A stretch of DNA of 64,000 nucleotides, from positions 62,001-126,000 of the forward strand of contig JHYZ01000014.1 in NCBI GenBank assembly GCA_000621185.1, written 5' to 3'. Origin of the DNA: Franconibacter pulveris DSM 19144 (lineage in GTDB: Bacteria > Pseudomonadota > Gammaproteobacteria > Enterobacterales > Enterobacteriaceae). The notes below the pieces were generated by a model. It was given only the letters and a program-made list of their open reading frames with translations, made no database searches and was not told the origin of the DNA. The translations under genes and the position numbers were made by a program. Shown here one piece after another: positions 39,381 to 47,904 of the stretch; the first letter of the stretch is position 1; each line of letters starts with the position of its first letter.

Positions 39381-40067
39381 ATGGATCGGCGTTTTCTCTT
39401 TTTAAATGCGGGACTCTGTTTCTGGTCGCTGGCGCTGGCGGCCTGGTGTTATCACGCCCGGAACTGGGCGCTGCCGCTCGCCTGCCTGACCTTATTGGCT
39501 TTTACCCTTCATCCCTTACAACAGCAGGTTTTTACTATGTTTGGAAAAATGAAAACGACGGCAGAGACGCCGCAAAATAAAGTGGTCACTGCCCCGCAGC
39601 CGGTTGAAAAAGAGCCGGCGCGCGAAGAGAAGCAAAACAATACCGTGGTCGCCGCCGACGTACGTTTTGAAGGCAATATTACCGCCGCCGGGCAGGTTTA
39701 TATCTACGGTGCGGTGTACGGCAACATCGACTCCAGCGGCGGCATTATCAAAATCATGCGCAGCGGGCTGGTGGAAGGCAACATCACCAGCCGCGAACTG
39801 ATTGTCGACGGCACCGTCAACGGCCAGTGCCGGTCTGAATCCATCGATATTTACGAGCACGGCAAAATCCACGGCGCGATTGCCTATGCGACGCTTTCGA
39901 TTAAAAAAGGCGGCGCGCTGGTAGGCCAGTCGGAGATCTGGACGCCGGTTGAAACGCAGACCAACATCCTTGATTTCAGCGTCGAGCAACCGATAGCGGC
40001 GGAAGCGGCGGAAAGCGAAGCGATAGTCGGGCCGCAGAAACCCGCAAAAGAGAAAAAGCAGGCCTGA
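39381..40067 (+). CDS. Membrane-anchored bactofilin-like (CcmA) protein
   Basis: A 228-residue protein. Two hydrophobic segments at about 4-22 (FLFLNAGLCFWSLALAAW) and 29-43 (WALPLACLTLLAFTL) are followed by a linker, then a bactofilin beta-helix domain near 95-195. Its repeated turns include FEGNITAAGQVYIYGAVYGN, SGLVEGNITS, LIVDGTVNGQ and GKIHGAIAYATLSIKKGGA. Bactofilins polymerise and shape cells; Proteus CcmA is a membrane example. The ATG at 39381 is chosen because it begins just before the first membrane segment, although its ribosome site is weak. An internal ATG at 39537 follows AGCAGG and would give a soluble 176-residue form. Not present between yhhX and ryhB in E. coli K-12. Confidence 0.85.
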   Translation: MDRRFLFLNAGLCFWSLALAAWCYHARNWALPLACLTLLAFTLHPLQQQVFTMFGKMKTTAETPQNKVVTAPQPVEKEPAREEKQNNTVVAADVRFEGNITAAGQVYIYGAVYGNIDSSGGIIKIMRSGLVEGNITSRELIVDGTVNGQCRSESIDIYEHGKIHGAIAYATLSIKKGGALVGQSEIWTPVETQTNILDFSVEQPIAAEAAESEAIVGPQKPAKEKKQA

Positions 40068-40098
40068 ACGTTAACCCACCCCGCGGCGTTCAGGCAAA

Positions 40099-40190
40099 AA
40101 AAAAGCCAGCACCCGGCTGGCTAAGAAATACTGGAAGCAATGTGAGCAATGTCGTGCTTTCAGGTTCTCCGTTGGGGACTCCCTGAACGC
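40099..40190 (-). ncRNA. ryhB: RyhB small regulatory RNA
   Basis: The minus strand contains the RyhB core: GAGAACCTGAAAGCACGACA, the target-pairing segment TTGCTCACATTGCTTCCAG, and the terminator hairpin AGCCAGCCGGGTGCTGGCT followed by eight or more Ts. The 5' part (GCGTTCAGGGAGTCCCCAAC) differs from E. coli. RyhB, with Hfq, represses mRNAs of iron-using proteins when iron is scarce. The 5' end at 40190 is inferred from the -10 box. Location between the yhhX side and aaaT (yhhY) is conserved. Confidence 0.95.
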
Positions 40191-40195
40191 ACGGC

Positions 40196-40226
40196 AATAA
40201 TAATCATTATCATTCGCATGTGTCCA
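40196..40226 (-). promoter_or_regulatory. ryhB promoter and Fur box
   Basis: On the minus strand TGGACA (-35), an 18-base spacer and TATTAT (-10, 40197-40202) end six bases before the predicted RyhB start. The Fur site AATGATAATGATTATTATT (40196-40214) covers the -10, so Fe-Fur should repress directly. Confidence 0.9.
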
Positions 40227-40311
40227 GCGATTTTTAGCAAAAAATGGCAGTTGACCCCAAAAGCGAAACCCCGGAAGGTGGTAATTACCGTCACTCAATG
40301 AGGAGAAAAGT

Positions 40312-40812
40312 ATGTCTGCACAAGTGGTTGTCCGTCACGCCGAAGCCCGGGATACCGAAGCCCTGCGCCAGCTCAACGCCCTGCCGGAGGTCTACCACGA
40401 CACGCTGCAAATTCCTCATCCCTCTTTTGAAATGTGGCAAGCGCGCATGAGCCAGCCGCCTGCCGGGCGGCGCCAGTTAGTGGCCTGCATTGACGATGTG
40501 GTGGCAGGCCATCTTGCTTTGACGGTCGAGCAAAACCCGCGCCGCAGCCACGTGGCTACCTTCGGCATGAGCGTTCACCCGGCACACCGCAACCGCGGCG
40601 TCGCTTCCGCGCTGATGGCGGAGATGGTGAACCTCTGCGATAACTGGCTGCGCATTGAGCGCATCGAACTGACCGTATTTGCCGACAACGCCCCCGCGCT
40701 GGCGGTCTACCGTAAGTTTGGCTTTGCGCTGGAAGGCACCGGAAAGCAATTCGCCCTGCGCAACGGCGAATATGTGGATGCTTACTACATGGCGCGAATG
40801 AAAGCGCGTTAA
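40312..40812 (+). CDS. aaaT: L-amino acid N-acetyltransferase AaaT (YhhY)
   Basis: A 166-residue GNAT acetyltransferase. The acetyl-CoA binding region is HPAHRNRGVASALMAEMV, and the C-terminal part LTVFADNAPALAVYRKFGF...NGEYVDAYYMARMK closely matches E. coli YhhY, which acetylates L-Phe and L-Met. ATG follows GAGGAGAAAAGT. An intrinsic terminator follows the gene. Confidence 0.93.
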   Translation: MSAQVVVRHAEARDTEALRQLNALPEVYHDTLQIPHPSFEMWQARMSQPPAGRRQLVACIDDVVAGHLALTVEQNPRRSHVATFGMSVHPAHRNRGVASALMAEMVNLCDNWLRIERIELTVFADNAPALAVYRKFGFALEGTGKQFALRNGEYVDAYYMARMKAR

Positions 40813-40844
40813 CCCTTTTACTTCACGCTTTACCGTGAAATCTT

Positions 40845-40880
40845 CCGGCGCTGTCGCCTGACAGCGCCGTTCTCTTTTCC
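40845..40880 (+). terminator. aaaT terminator
   Basis: GGCGCTGTC / GACAGCGCC stem (40847-40855 with 40860-40868) with a 4-base loop, followed by the T-rich GTTCTCTTTT. Confidence 0.85.
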
Positions 40881-41067
40881 CCGTTTCTTACGCTTTATGA
40901 CCATACCGTTTGGCATATACCCAAAATTCATATGAAATATTTTTTGGTCATTTTAAAGCTATAAACCCTCTCTATATATTTGTCTGAAAAACGCCCCAGG
41001 CAAAAAACTTCATACGCCATACCCGCCCTTTCAGCGCTCATGACGGTTTGCAGGATAAAGAAAGTTA

Positions 41068-42090
41068 ATGATTGTTCTAAAAAACATATCCAAAATTTTT
41101 CACACGGGAAAAGAGAGCCTGACCGCCGTTGATGACGTTAGCTTGTCCATCGCGCGCGGGCAGATCTACGGCATTATCGGCTACAGCGGCGCCGGGAAAA
41201 GCACCCTGATACGCCTGCTGAACGGCCTTGAGAAGCCGACCGCCGGCAGCGTTGTGATTGCCGACCACGATATTTCGGCGGCGAAGGGCGAAGCGCTGCG
41301 CCGCGCGCGCCTGAAAATCAGCATGGTGTTCCAGCACTTCAACCTGCTGTGGTCGAGAACCGTCAGCGAGAACATCGCTTTTTCGATGCAGATTGCCGGC
41401 GTCCCTAAAGCGGACATTAAAAAGCGCGTGGCGGAGCTGGTTGAACTGGTTGGGCTGAAAGGACGCGAAAACGCCTACCCTTCCCGCCTGAGCGGCGGGC
41501 AGAAGCAGCGCGTGGGCATTGCGCGGGCGCTGGCCAACAACCCCGACGTGCTGCTGTGCGACGAGGCCACGTCGGCGCTTGACCCGCAAACCACCGATCA
41601 AATTCTCGACCTGCTAAAGGACATCAATAAGCGCTTCAACCTGACCATCGTATTGATTACCCATGAAATGCACGTGGTACGCAAAATTTGCGATCGCGTG
41701 GCGGTGATGGAAAACGGCAAAGTGGTGGAAGAAGGCGACGTATTGCAGGTCTTTACCCACCCGCAAAAGGAAATTACGCGGCAGTTTGTGCGCCAGATCA
41801 GCCAGCATGACGACGATGACGCGTTTCAGCCGGAACTGGCCGATAACCTGCGCGGCACCATTATCAAACTCACGTTTGTCGGCCACAGCACCCACCAGCC
41901 GGTCGTGGGCGAACTCACGCTGCGCTACGGCGTACCGTTTAATATTCTCCACGGGCGGATGACGCAAACCGCGCAGGGGGTATTCGGCCAGCTCTGGCTG
42001 CATGTCGACGCCAGCGAAGAGCAGCTTGACAACATTCTTAATGATTTACGCCAGCATGATATTCAGAGTGAGGTAATTAAACGTGGCTGA
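41068..42090 (+). CDS. metN: MetN-like ABC transporter ATPase (extra methionine-type importer)
   Basis: A 340-residue ATPase. Walker A is GYSGAGKSTL (about residues 38-47), the signature is LSGGQKQRVGIARAL and Walker B is VLLCDEATSALDP. The C-terminal ACT-like NIL domain (about 265-340), the methionine-sensing domain of MetN, is present. With metI and the binding protein it forms an import operon. It sits between aaaT and ggt, where E. coli has no such operon, so it is probably a paralogue of the standard metNIQ. No MetJ boxes (AGACGTCT-like) were seen upstream. Substrate could be methionine, its derivatives or another amino acid. Confidence 0.88.
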   Translation: MIVLKNISKIFHTGKESLTAVDDVSLSIARGQIYGIIGYSGAGKSTLIRLLNGLEKPTAGSVVIADHDISAAKGEALRRARLKISMVFQHFNLLWSRTVSENIAFSMQIAGVPKADIKKRVAELVELVGLKGRENAYPSRLSGGQKQRVGIARALANNPDVLLCDEATSALDPQTTDQILDLLKDINKRFNLTIVLITHEMHVVRKICDRVAVMENGKVVEEGDVLQVFTHPQKEITRQFVRQISQHDDDDAFQPELADNLRGTIIKLTFVGHSTHQPVVGELTLRYGVPFNILHGRMTQTAQGVFGQLWLHVDASEEQLDNILNDLRQHDIQSEVIKRG

Positions 42091-42751
42091 TTCATATTTT
42101 CCCCATCTGAAATGGGACCAGCTTATTGCGGCCACGCAGGAAACGCTTTATATGACGGCGCTGTCGGGTATTGCGACGTTTATTCTCGGGCTGATTCTGG
42201 GGCTGGCGTTATTTTTAACGGCCAGAGGCAGCTTATTCCAGAACCGAACTATTTATGGCGTTATTTCTGTTGTAGTAAACGTCTTCCGTTCTATTCCTTT
42301 TATTATTTTGATTGTGCTGCTGATCCCGTTTACCAAAACGATTATCGGCACCATTCTCGGCGCCAATGCCGCGTTGCCAGCGTTGATTGTCGGCGCGGCG
42401 CCCTTTTATGCGCGTCTCGTTGAAATCGCGCTGCGCGAAGTGGATAAAGGCGTGATTGAAGCCACGCGTTCTATGGGCGCTCGCCTGAGCACGCTTATTT
42501 TCCGGGTATTAATTCCTGAATCCTCACCGGCGCTGGTCTCCGGCATTACCGTTACGCTTATCGCGCTGGTGAGCTACAGCGCGATGGCTGGCGTCATTGG
42601 CGCAGGCGGTTTAGGCAACCTGGCTTATCTGGAAGGATTCCAGCGCAACCACAACGATGTCACTCTGGTGGCAACGGTAACCATACTCGTCATCGTCTTT
42701 ATTATTCAGTTTATAGGCGACGCGCTGACGAAGTATTTAGACAAACGTTAA
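42083..42751 (+). CDS. metI: MetI-like ABC transporter permease
   Basis: A 222-residue inner-membrane permease with five predicted helices. The ATPase-coupling loop (ALREVDKGVIEATRSMGA) and motifs VNVFRSIPFIILIVLLIPFT and GVIGAGGLGNLAYLEGF are typical of MetI. GTG start, overlapping the end of metN by eight bases with GAGG upstream, which implies coupled translation. Confidence 0.9.
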   Translation: MADSYFPHLKWDQLIAATQETLYMTALSGIATFILGLILGLALFLTARGSLFQNRTIYGVISVVVNVFRSIPFIILIVLLIPFTKTIIGTILGANAALPALIVGAAPFYARLVEIALREVDKGVIEATRSMGARLSTLIFRVLIPESSPALVSGITVTLIALVSYSAMAGVIGAGGLGNLAYLEGFQRNHNDVTLVATVTILVIVFIIQFIGDALTKYLDKR

Positions 42752-42774
42752 ACACACAACAGAGAATTAACCAC

Positions 42775-43578
42775 ATGAAAAAAGTTCTGACACTGATTGC
42801 CGCCGCCACATTAAGCTTTTCCGCCTGGGCTGATACCTTAACCGTTGGCGCCTCTAACGTTCCGCATGCGGAAATTCTGGAGCAGGCGAAGCCTATTCTT
42901 GCTAAACAGGGCATCGACCTCGAAATTCGTCCGTTCCAGGATTACATCCTGCCGAATACCGCGCTGGCGAGCCATGATATCGACGCTAACTATTTCCAGC
43001 ACATCCCGTATCTGAACAGCGTGCTGAAAGATCACGCCGACGATAAGTCTTATGACTTTGTCAGCGCGGGCGCTATCCATATTGAGCCGATCGGCATTTA
43101 CTCTAAAAAATACAAATCGCTGAAAGAGCTGCCTCAGGGCGGCAAAGTAATTATGCGTGACGCCGTGGCGGAAGAAGGCCGCATTCTCTCTATCTTTGAA
43201 AAAGAAGGCGTGATTAAGCTGAAGCCGGGCGTGGATAAAGTCGCCGCACGCATCAGCGACGTGGTGGAAAACCCGAAAAAACTGCAGTTCCTGCCGAACG
43301 TTGAAGGCTCCCTGCTGCCGCAGATGTATGCCAACGACGAAGGCGACGCAGTGGTAATTAACGCTAACTACGCCATCGACGCTGGTCTGGATCCGGTGAA
43401 AGACCCGATTGCGGTGGAAAGCGGCGAAAACAACCCGTACGCCAATATCATTACCGTACACCGCGGCGACGAGAAGAAAAAAGATATCGTCGCGCTGGTG
43501 AACGTACTGCACTCTAAAGAGATTCAGGACTGGATCCGCACCAAATATAAAGGCGCGGTCATTCCGGTAAATAACTAA
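42775..43578 (+). CDS. metQ: MetQ/NlpA-family periplasmic binding protein without lipobox
   Basis: A 267-residue substrate-binding protein. Conserved NlpA-family stretches include IRPFQDYILPNTALA, DIDANYFQHIPYLN, VSAGAIHIEPIGIYSKK and VINANYAIDAGL. The N-terminus MKKVLTLIAAATLSFSAWADTL is a type I signal peptide, likely cut after AWA; no Cys is present for lipidation, unlike classical MetQ and NlpA. It is 23 bases after metI. The ligand is probably methionine-like but not proven. Confidence 0.88.
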   Translation: MKKVLTLIAAATLSFSAWADTLTVGASNVPHAEILEQAKPILAKQGIDLEIRPFQDYILPNTALASHDIDANYFQHIPYLNSVLKDHADDKSYDFVSAGAIHIEPIGIYSKKYKSLKELPQGGKVIMRDAVAEEGRILSIFEKEGVIKLKPGVDKVAARISDVVENPKKLQFLPNVEGSLLPQMYANDEGDAVVINANYAIDAGLDPVKDPIAVESGENNPYANIITVHRGDEKKKDIVALVNVLHSKEIQDWIRTKYKGAVIPVNN

Positions 43579-43584
43579 GCGAAC

Positions 43585-43622
43585 AGGGATAGCCGCATGT
43601 TAAGCGGCCATCCTTTCTCTTC
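43585..43622 (+). terminator. metNIQ terminator
   Basis: GGATAGCCGC / GCGGCCATCC stem (43587-43596 with 43604-43613; one mismatch) followed by TTTCTCTTCTTT. Confidence 0.75.
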
Positions 43623-43623
43623 T

Positions 43624-43657
43624 TTAAGCCGCAGGCGTTGAGTCGCCCGCGGCTTAA
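43624..43657 (-). terminator. ggt 3' hairpin
   Basis: TTAAGCCGC / GCGGCTTAA outer arms with an inner GGCG / CGCC stem, 8 bases after the ggt stop on the minus strand. There is little T-run, so termination efficiency is uncertain. Confidence 0.6.
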
Positions 43658-43665
43658 TGCCACGA

Positions 43666-45426
43666 TTAGTACCCCGCCGTTAAATCCTCCACCGTGCGCG
43701 GGTCGGAAGCGCCATAGAGCATGCCGTCCGGGCCGACCATGATGCTCTGCGTGCTGCCCATCACCTCTTTCACCGCCACGTTCTGCCCTTTCTCTTTTAA
43801 CAGACGCTGCGTGTCCGGGCTAAACCCCTTCTCCAGCCATAGCTCGTCCGGCAACCACTGGTGGTGGAAGCGCGGCGCGCTGGTCGCTTCCGCCACGTTC
43901 ATGCCGTAATCCACGGTGTTGACTATCATCTGCAGCACGGTGGTGATGATGCGGCTGCCGCCCGGGCTGCCGGTCACCAGCCAGGTTTTGCCCTCTTTCA
44001 CCACGATGGTCGGCGACATGGAAGAGAGCGGGCGCTTCTTCGGCCCCACGGCGTTGGCGTCGCCGCCCACCAGCCCGTAAACGTTCGGCACGCCGGGCTT
44101 GGCGGAGAAGTCATCCATTTCGTTGTTCAGCAAGATGCCGGTATTGCCCGCCACGATGCCGCTGCCGAAATCGGTGTTGAGCGTATAAGTCACCGCCACC
44201 GCGTTGCCGTCTTTATCCACCACCGAGAAGTGGGTGGTCTGGTTGCTCTCATAGGGCGAGATATTGCCAGGCTTAATCTCCTTTGACGGCCTCGCTTTGT
44301 TGATATCGATTTGCTGCGCGAGCGACTTCGCGTAACCCTTGCTGGTGAGCGCCTCCCACGGCACTTTCACAAAGTCGGGGTCGCCAAGGTACTCCGAGCG
44401 GTCGGCATAGGCGTATTTCTCCGCTTCCGCCATCAGTTGAATGGCGTCGGCGCTGCCGAAACCGTATTTATGCAGGTCGAAATTCTCCAGAATATTCAGG
44501 ATCTGCACGATGTGGATCCCGCCGGATGAAGGCGGCGGCATGGAGTAGATCTGGTAGCCGCGATAGTCGCCGCTAATCGGCGTACGCTCCACCGCCCGGT
44601 AGTTGGCGAGATCGGCTTTGGTGATAAGCCCGCCGTTTTTTTCCATCTCCTGCGCTATCTGGTCGGCAATCGGGCCTTTATAAAAGGCGTCCGGGCCGTT
44701 TTCGGCAATCATCTCCAGACTTTTCGCCAGATTGGTCTGCACCAGCCTGTCGCCCTGCTGTAGCGGCGTGCCGTCCTGCTTCCAGAAAATCGCCTTGCTG
44801 TTTTCATGTTTGGGCAGGATATCGGTGCCGTACGTTTTCAGGTCCGAGGCCAGCGCCTCGTTAATGGTTATCCCGTCGCGCGCGAGCTTAATGGCAGGCT
44901 GCATCACCTTGTTAAGCGGCAGCGTGCCGTACTTCTCCAGCGCCAGCGTAAAGCCCGCCACGCTGCCCGGCGTGCCGGTCGCCAGATGCGACGTCAGGGA
45001 TTTATTGCTGTCGGCGTTCCCCTGATCGTCGAGGAACATATCCCGCGTGGCTTTTTCCGGCGCCATTTCGCGAAAATCAATGGCGGTGACCTTGCCCTCT
45101 TTGGTGCGCAGCATCATAAAGCCGCCGCCGCCCAGGTTGCCCGCCTGCGGGTGCGTGACCGCCAGCGCAAAGCCCACCGCCACCGCCGCATCCACCGCAT
45201 TGCCGCCCTGCTTAAGGATATCCACGCCCACCTGGGTGGCGGTAGCGTCTACCGATGCCACCATGCCGTGCTGGGCGCGCACCGGATGAAAGATATCCTG
45301 CTCGACGCCATAAGAAACCGGAGCAGGGGCTGCCGTAGGCGGCGGCGCGGCCGTCACCGATAAACATAGCCCTGCCACCAGCGCCGGGATGACGGCCCAG
45401 CGTGCCGTGTTCCACCTCATCGTCAT
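43666..45426 (-). CDS. ggt: Gamma-glutamyltransferase (periplasmic)
   Basis: A 586-residue precursor that self-cleaves into two subunits and hydrolyses or transfers gamma-glutamyl groups, for example from glutathione. A signal peptide occupies roughly the first 27 residues. The processing and catalytic Thr397 lies in YESNQTTHFSVVD, with the glycine-rich loops NLGGGGFMML and GSPGGSRIITTVLQ. The ATG at 45426 is preferred because AGGAGA is 6 bases upstream; an ATG six codons earlier overlaps that ribosome site itself. Confidence 0.96.
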   Translation of the reverse strand: MTMRWNTARWAVIPALVAGLCLSVTAAPPPTAAPAPVSYGVEQDIFHPVRAQHGMVASVDATATQVGVDILKQGGNAVDAAVAVGFALAVTHPQAGNLGGGGFMMLRTKEGKVTAIDFREMAPEKATRDMFLDDQGNADSNKSLTSHLATGTPGSVAGFTLALEKYGTLPLNKVMQPAIKLARDGITINEALASDLKTYGTDILPKHENSKAIFWKQDGTPLQQGDRLVQTNLAKSLEMIAENGPDAFYKGPIADQIAQEMEKNGGLITKADLANYRAVERTPISGDYRGYQIYSMPPPSSGGIHIVQILNILENFDLHKYGFGSADAIQLMAEAEKYAYADRSEYLGDPDFVKVPWEALTSKGYAKSLAQQIDINKARPSKEIKPGNISPYESNQTTHFSVVDKDGNAVAVTYTLNTDFGSGIVAGNTGILLNNEMDDFSAKPGVPNVYGLVGGDANAVGPKKRPLSSMSPTIVVKEGKTWLVTGSPGGSRIITTVLQMIVNTVDYGMNVAEATSAPRFHHQWLPDELWLEKGFSPDTQRLLKEKGQNVAVKEVMGSTQSIMVGPDGMLYGASDPRTVEDLTAGY

Positions 45427-45550
45427 TGCTGCTCTCCTGCTCAAACGGGGCCAGCCCCCGCTTAAGCCTGGTTCACAATGCTTAAAAAATCATCGTACTG
45501 CGCTAAAGGAGATACACTAAAAGAATGCCCCCGAGACGGAGGAAGTGAGC

Positions 45551-46096
45551 ATGAAACGAACATGGCTACTGGCGGCTCTGCTGCCCTGCTGCGCGCTGGC
45601 GCAGCCTTTGAATGTGACCAATAACCCAAACCTGCCGGGCTATCAGATCCCCGCTCAGCAGCGGCTGCAAACGCAAATGCAGATAGAACAAAATCAGCGG
45701 CAAACCATGCTTAACCAGCAGGTGCAGTCGCAAACTCGCCTGCAGCAGCAACATCTGGAATCGCAAATTAACAACAACACGCAGCGGATGCGGCAGTCGC
45801 AGCCGGGCGAGCTGAACCCGCAAACGCAGCAGGTGCTGCCCAACACCAGCGGCAGCATGCTAAGCAGCGGCGGCGAACAGCGAATGCTGAATCCCTCTGT
45901 AAACCAGAGCGGGATGATGAGCGGCGGCGGTCAGGATCGCATGCTGAACAACAGCGCCAGCATGACGCAGGAGAGCCATATGCTGCCGCAAAGAAATAAC
46001 GGCGATATGCTGCAACAGAACAACGGCACGCTGAACAACAACAGCACCGGTACGATGCCGCAGCCCAACGTGCCGCTGAAAACTATCGGGCCTTAA
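45551..46096 (+). CDS. yhhA: Secreted DUF2756 protein YhhA, Gln/Asn/Met-rich
   Basis: A 181-residue protein with a signal peptide ([19 protein letters not shown], cut near ALA). The mature part is strongly biased to Gln, Asn and Met. A region from about 105 to 150 holds degenerate repeats of the type [12 protein letters not shown] / [13 protein letters not shown]. coli YhhA is shorter (about 146). Function is unknown. GGAGGA supports the ATG at 45551. Its stop codon overlaps that of the convergent ugpQ. Confidence 0.88.
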   Translation: MKRTWLLAALLPCCALAQPLNVTNNPNLPGYQIPAQQRLQTQMQIEQNQRQTMLNQQVQSQTRLQQQHLESQINNNTQRMRQSQPGELNPQTQQVLPNTSGSMLSSGGEQRMLNPSVNQSGMMSGGGQDRMLNNSASMTQESHMLPQRNNGDMLQQNNGTLNNNSTGTMPQPNVPLKTIGP

Positions 46097-46833
46097 GCGT
46101 GAAAATCAGGGCCGATGAGGTCAATCCGGTCGGTGCAGATGCAGTCTACGCCCCAGCTCAGCAATAGCGCGGCGCGCTGCGGGTCATTCACGGTATAAAC
46201 CAGAATGCGCAGCCCGGCGGATTTAATTTGCGCCACCCGCGCCTCATCCAGCAAGCGATGGTTAAGGTGCAGGGAAACGCAGCCGAGCCGGGAGGCCAGC
46301 GCGCGCCAGTCGTCGCGCCACGCATCCAGCAGCAGGCCGCGCGGCAGTTCCGGCGCGCTCTGCTGCGCCGCCTCCAGCGCCTCAATGGAGAACGAGGAGA
46401 GCAGCGGCGCGGTCATTCCCTGCCACAGCGCGCGGGCGGCCAGCGCCACGACGCTCCCCGTTTCGGCATCTGCGCCGGTCGTCGGCTTGATCTCGATATT
46501 CGCCATCATCGCGTGCTGACGGCAGCGCTGCGCCACTTCTGAAAGCAGCGGCAGCTTCTCGCCTTTAAACTCGCCGCTATACCAGCCGCCCGCATCCACT
46601 TTCAGCAATTCGTCCCACGTCAGGCGCCCCGCCACCCCCCAGCCGTTGCTGGTACGCTCAAGCGTATCGTCATGCAGCAGGAAGATCTGCCCGTCGCGTG
46701 AGAGTTTGGCGTCAAACTCAATCATGGCGTGACCGAAGCGCGCCCCGACGTCAATCGCCACCAGCGTGTTTTCCGGCGCCAGCTTGCCGCCGCCGCGGTG
46801 GGCGACGATGCGAGGGTAAGGCCAGTTACTCAT
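46093..46833 (-). CDS. ugpQ: Glycerophosphodiester phosphodiesterase, cytoplasmic
   Basis: A 246-residue GDPD enzyme that hydrolyses glycerophosphodiesters to glycerol-3-phosphate and an alcohol. The N-terminal active-site motifs are [18 protein letters not shown] and [28 protein letters not shown] split by a short linker. Last gene of ugpBAECQ, overlapping ugpC by 4 bases. Confidence 0.96.
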   Translation of the reverse strand: MSNWPYPRIVAHRGGGKLAPENTLVAIDVGARFGHAMIEFDAKLSRDGQIFLLHDDTLERTSNGWGVAGRLTWDELLKVDAGGWYSGEFKGEKLPLLSEVAQRCRQHAMMANIEIKPTTGADAETGSVVALAARALWQGMTAPLLSSFSIEALEAAQQSAPELPRGLLLDAWRDDWRALASRLGCVSLHLNHRLLDEARVAQIKSAGLRILVYTVNDPQRAALLLSWGVDCICTDRIDLIGPDFHA

Positions 46834-47903
46834 AGTCGTTGTCCTGTTTCACCGTCAAAAAAGTGCAGATGATTTTCCGGCAGGTGCAGCCACAGCGTGC
46901 TGCCCGGCTGCGGACGCTCCTGGTGGGCCAGGCGCACCACTACGCTCTGCTGTCCCCAGCGCCCGTGAGCGAGGTTATCCGCGCCGAGCATTTCAAGCGT
47001 ATCCAGCGGCAACGGCACGCCGCCTGCGGTTTGTGAGCTTAGCGCAATATGTTCCGGGCGGATACCCAGCGTCACCTTTCGCCCGGCGAGCGATTTATGC
47101 AGCCGCCCCAGCGGCAGATAGAGACCGCCGTCTACGTCGAAATGAGCGCCGTCGGCGTTAACGCGCCCTTCCAGCAGGTTCATCGCCGGGCTGCCGATAA
47201 AGCTCGCCACAAAGCGGCTGGCGGGCTTTTCGTAGACCTCCACCGGCGTGCCAATCTGCTCCGCCACGCCTTTATTCATCACCATTACGCGCTGGGCGAG
47301 CGTCATCGCCTCCACCTGGTCGTGCGTGACGTACAGCGAGGTGGTGCGCAGACGGCGGTGCAGCTGTTGCAGTTCAAGACGCATTTGTACGCGCAGTTTG
47401 GCGTCGAGGTTGGAGAGCGGCTCGTCAAAGAGAAACACCGCCGGGTCGCGCACGATGGCGCGGCCCATTGCCACGCGCTGACGCTGACCGCCGGAGAGCT
47501 CGCGCGGGCGGCGCTTGAGCAACCCATCCAGCTCCAGAATGCGCGCCGCCTCTTTCACCCGCTCGGCGATATGCGCTTTACCCATACCGCGAATTTTCAG
47601 CCCCCAGGCCATGTTCTCTTCCACATTCATATGCGGATAGAGCGCGTAGTTCTGGAATACCATGGCGATGCCGCGCGCTTTCGGCTCCATTTCCGTGACG
47701 CGCTGGCGATCTATCCAGATATCGCCGCTCGTCACCCGCTCAAGCCCCGCCACCATGCGCAGCAGCGTGGACTTGCCGCAGCCGGAGGGGCCGACCATTA
47801 CGATAAATTCGCCATCCGCCACGTCCACCGTCAGCGGCTGGATAACCTGCGTTTTGCCGTTATCCCAGCTTTTGGTCACGGCCTGAAGTTTTAAACCTGC
47901 CAT
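46830..47903 (-). CDS. ugpC: sn-Glycerol-3-phosphate ABC importer, ATPase
   Basis: A 357-residue MalK-type ATPase. Walker A is [10 protein letters not shown], the signature is [15 protein letters not shown] and Walker B is [15 protein letters not shown]-terminal regulatory OB-type domain follows (about 235-357). The ATG at 47903, immediately after the ugpE stop codon, gives the E. coli length (356) and start [13 protein letters not shown]. Confidence 0.97.
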   Translation of the reverse strand: MAGLKLQAVTKSWDNGKTQVIQPLTVDVADGEFIVMVGPSGCGKSTLLRMVAGLERVTSGDIWIDRQRVTEMEPKARGIAMVFQNYALYPHMNVEENMAWGLKIRGMGKAHIAERVKEAARILELDGLLKRRPRELSGGQRQRVAMGRAIVRDPAVFLFDEPLSNLDAKLRVQMRLELQQLHRRLRTTSLYVTHDQVEAMTLAQRVMVMNKGVAEQIGTPVEVYEKPASRFVASFIGSPAMNLLEGRVNADGAHFDVDGGLYLPLGRLHKSLAGRKVTLGIRPEHIALSSQTAGGVPLPLDTLEMLGADNLAHGRWGQQSVVVRLAHQERPQPGSTLWLHLPENHLHFFDGETGQRL

Positions 47904-47904
47904 C

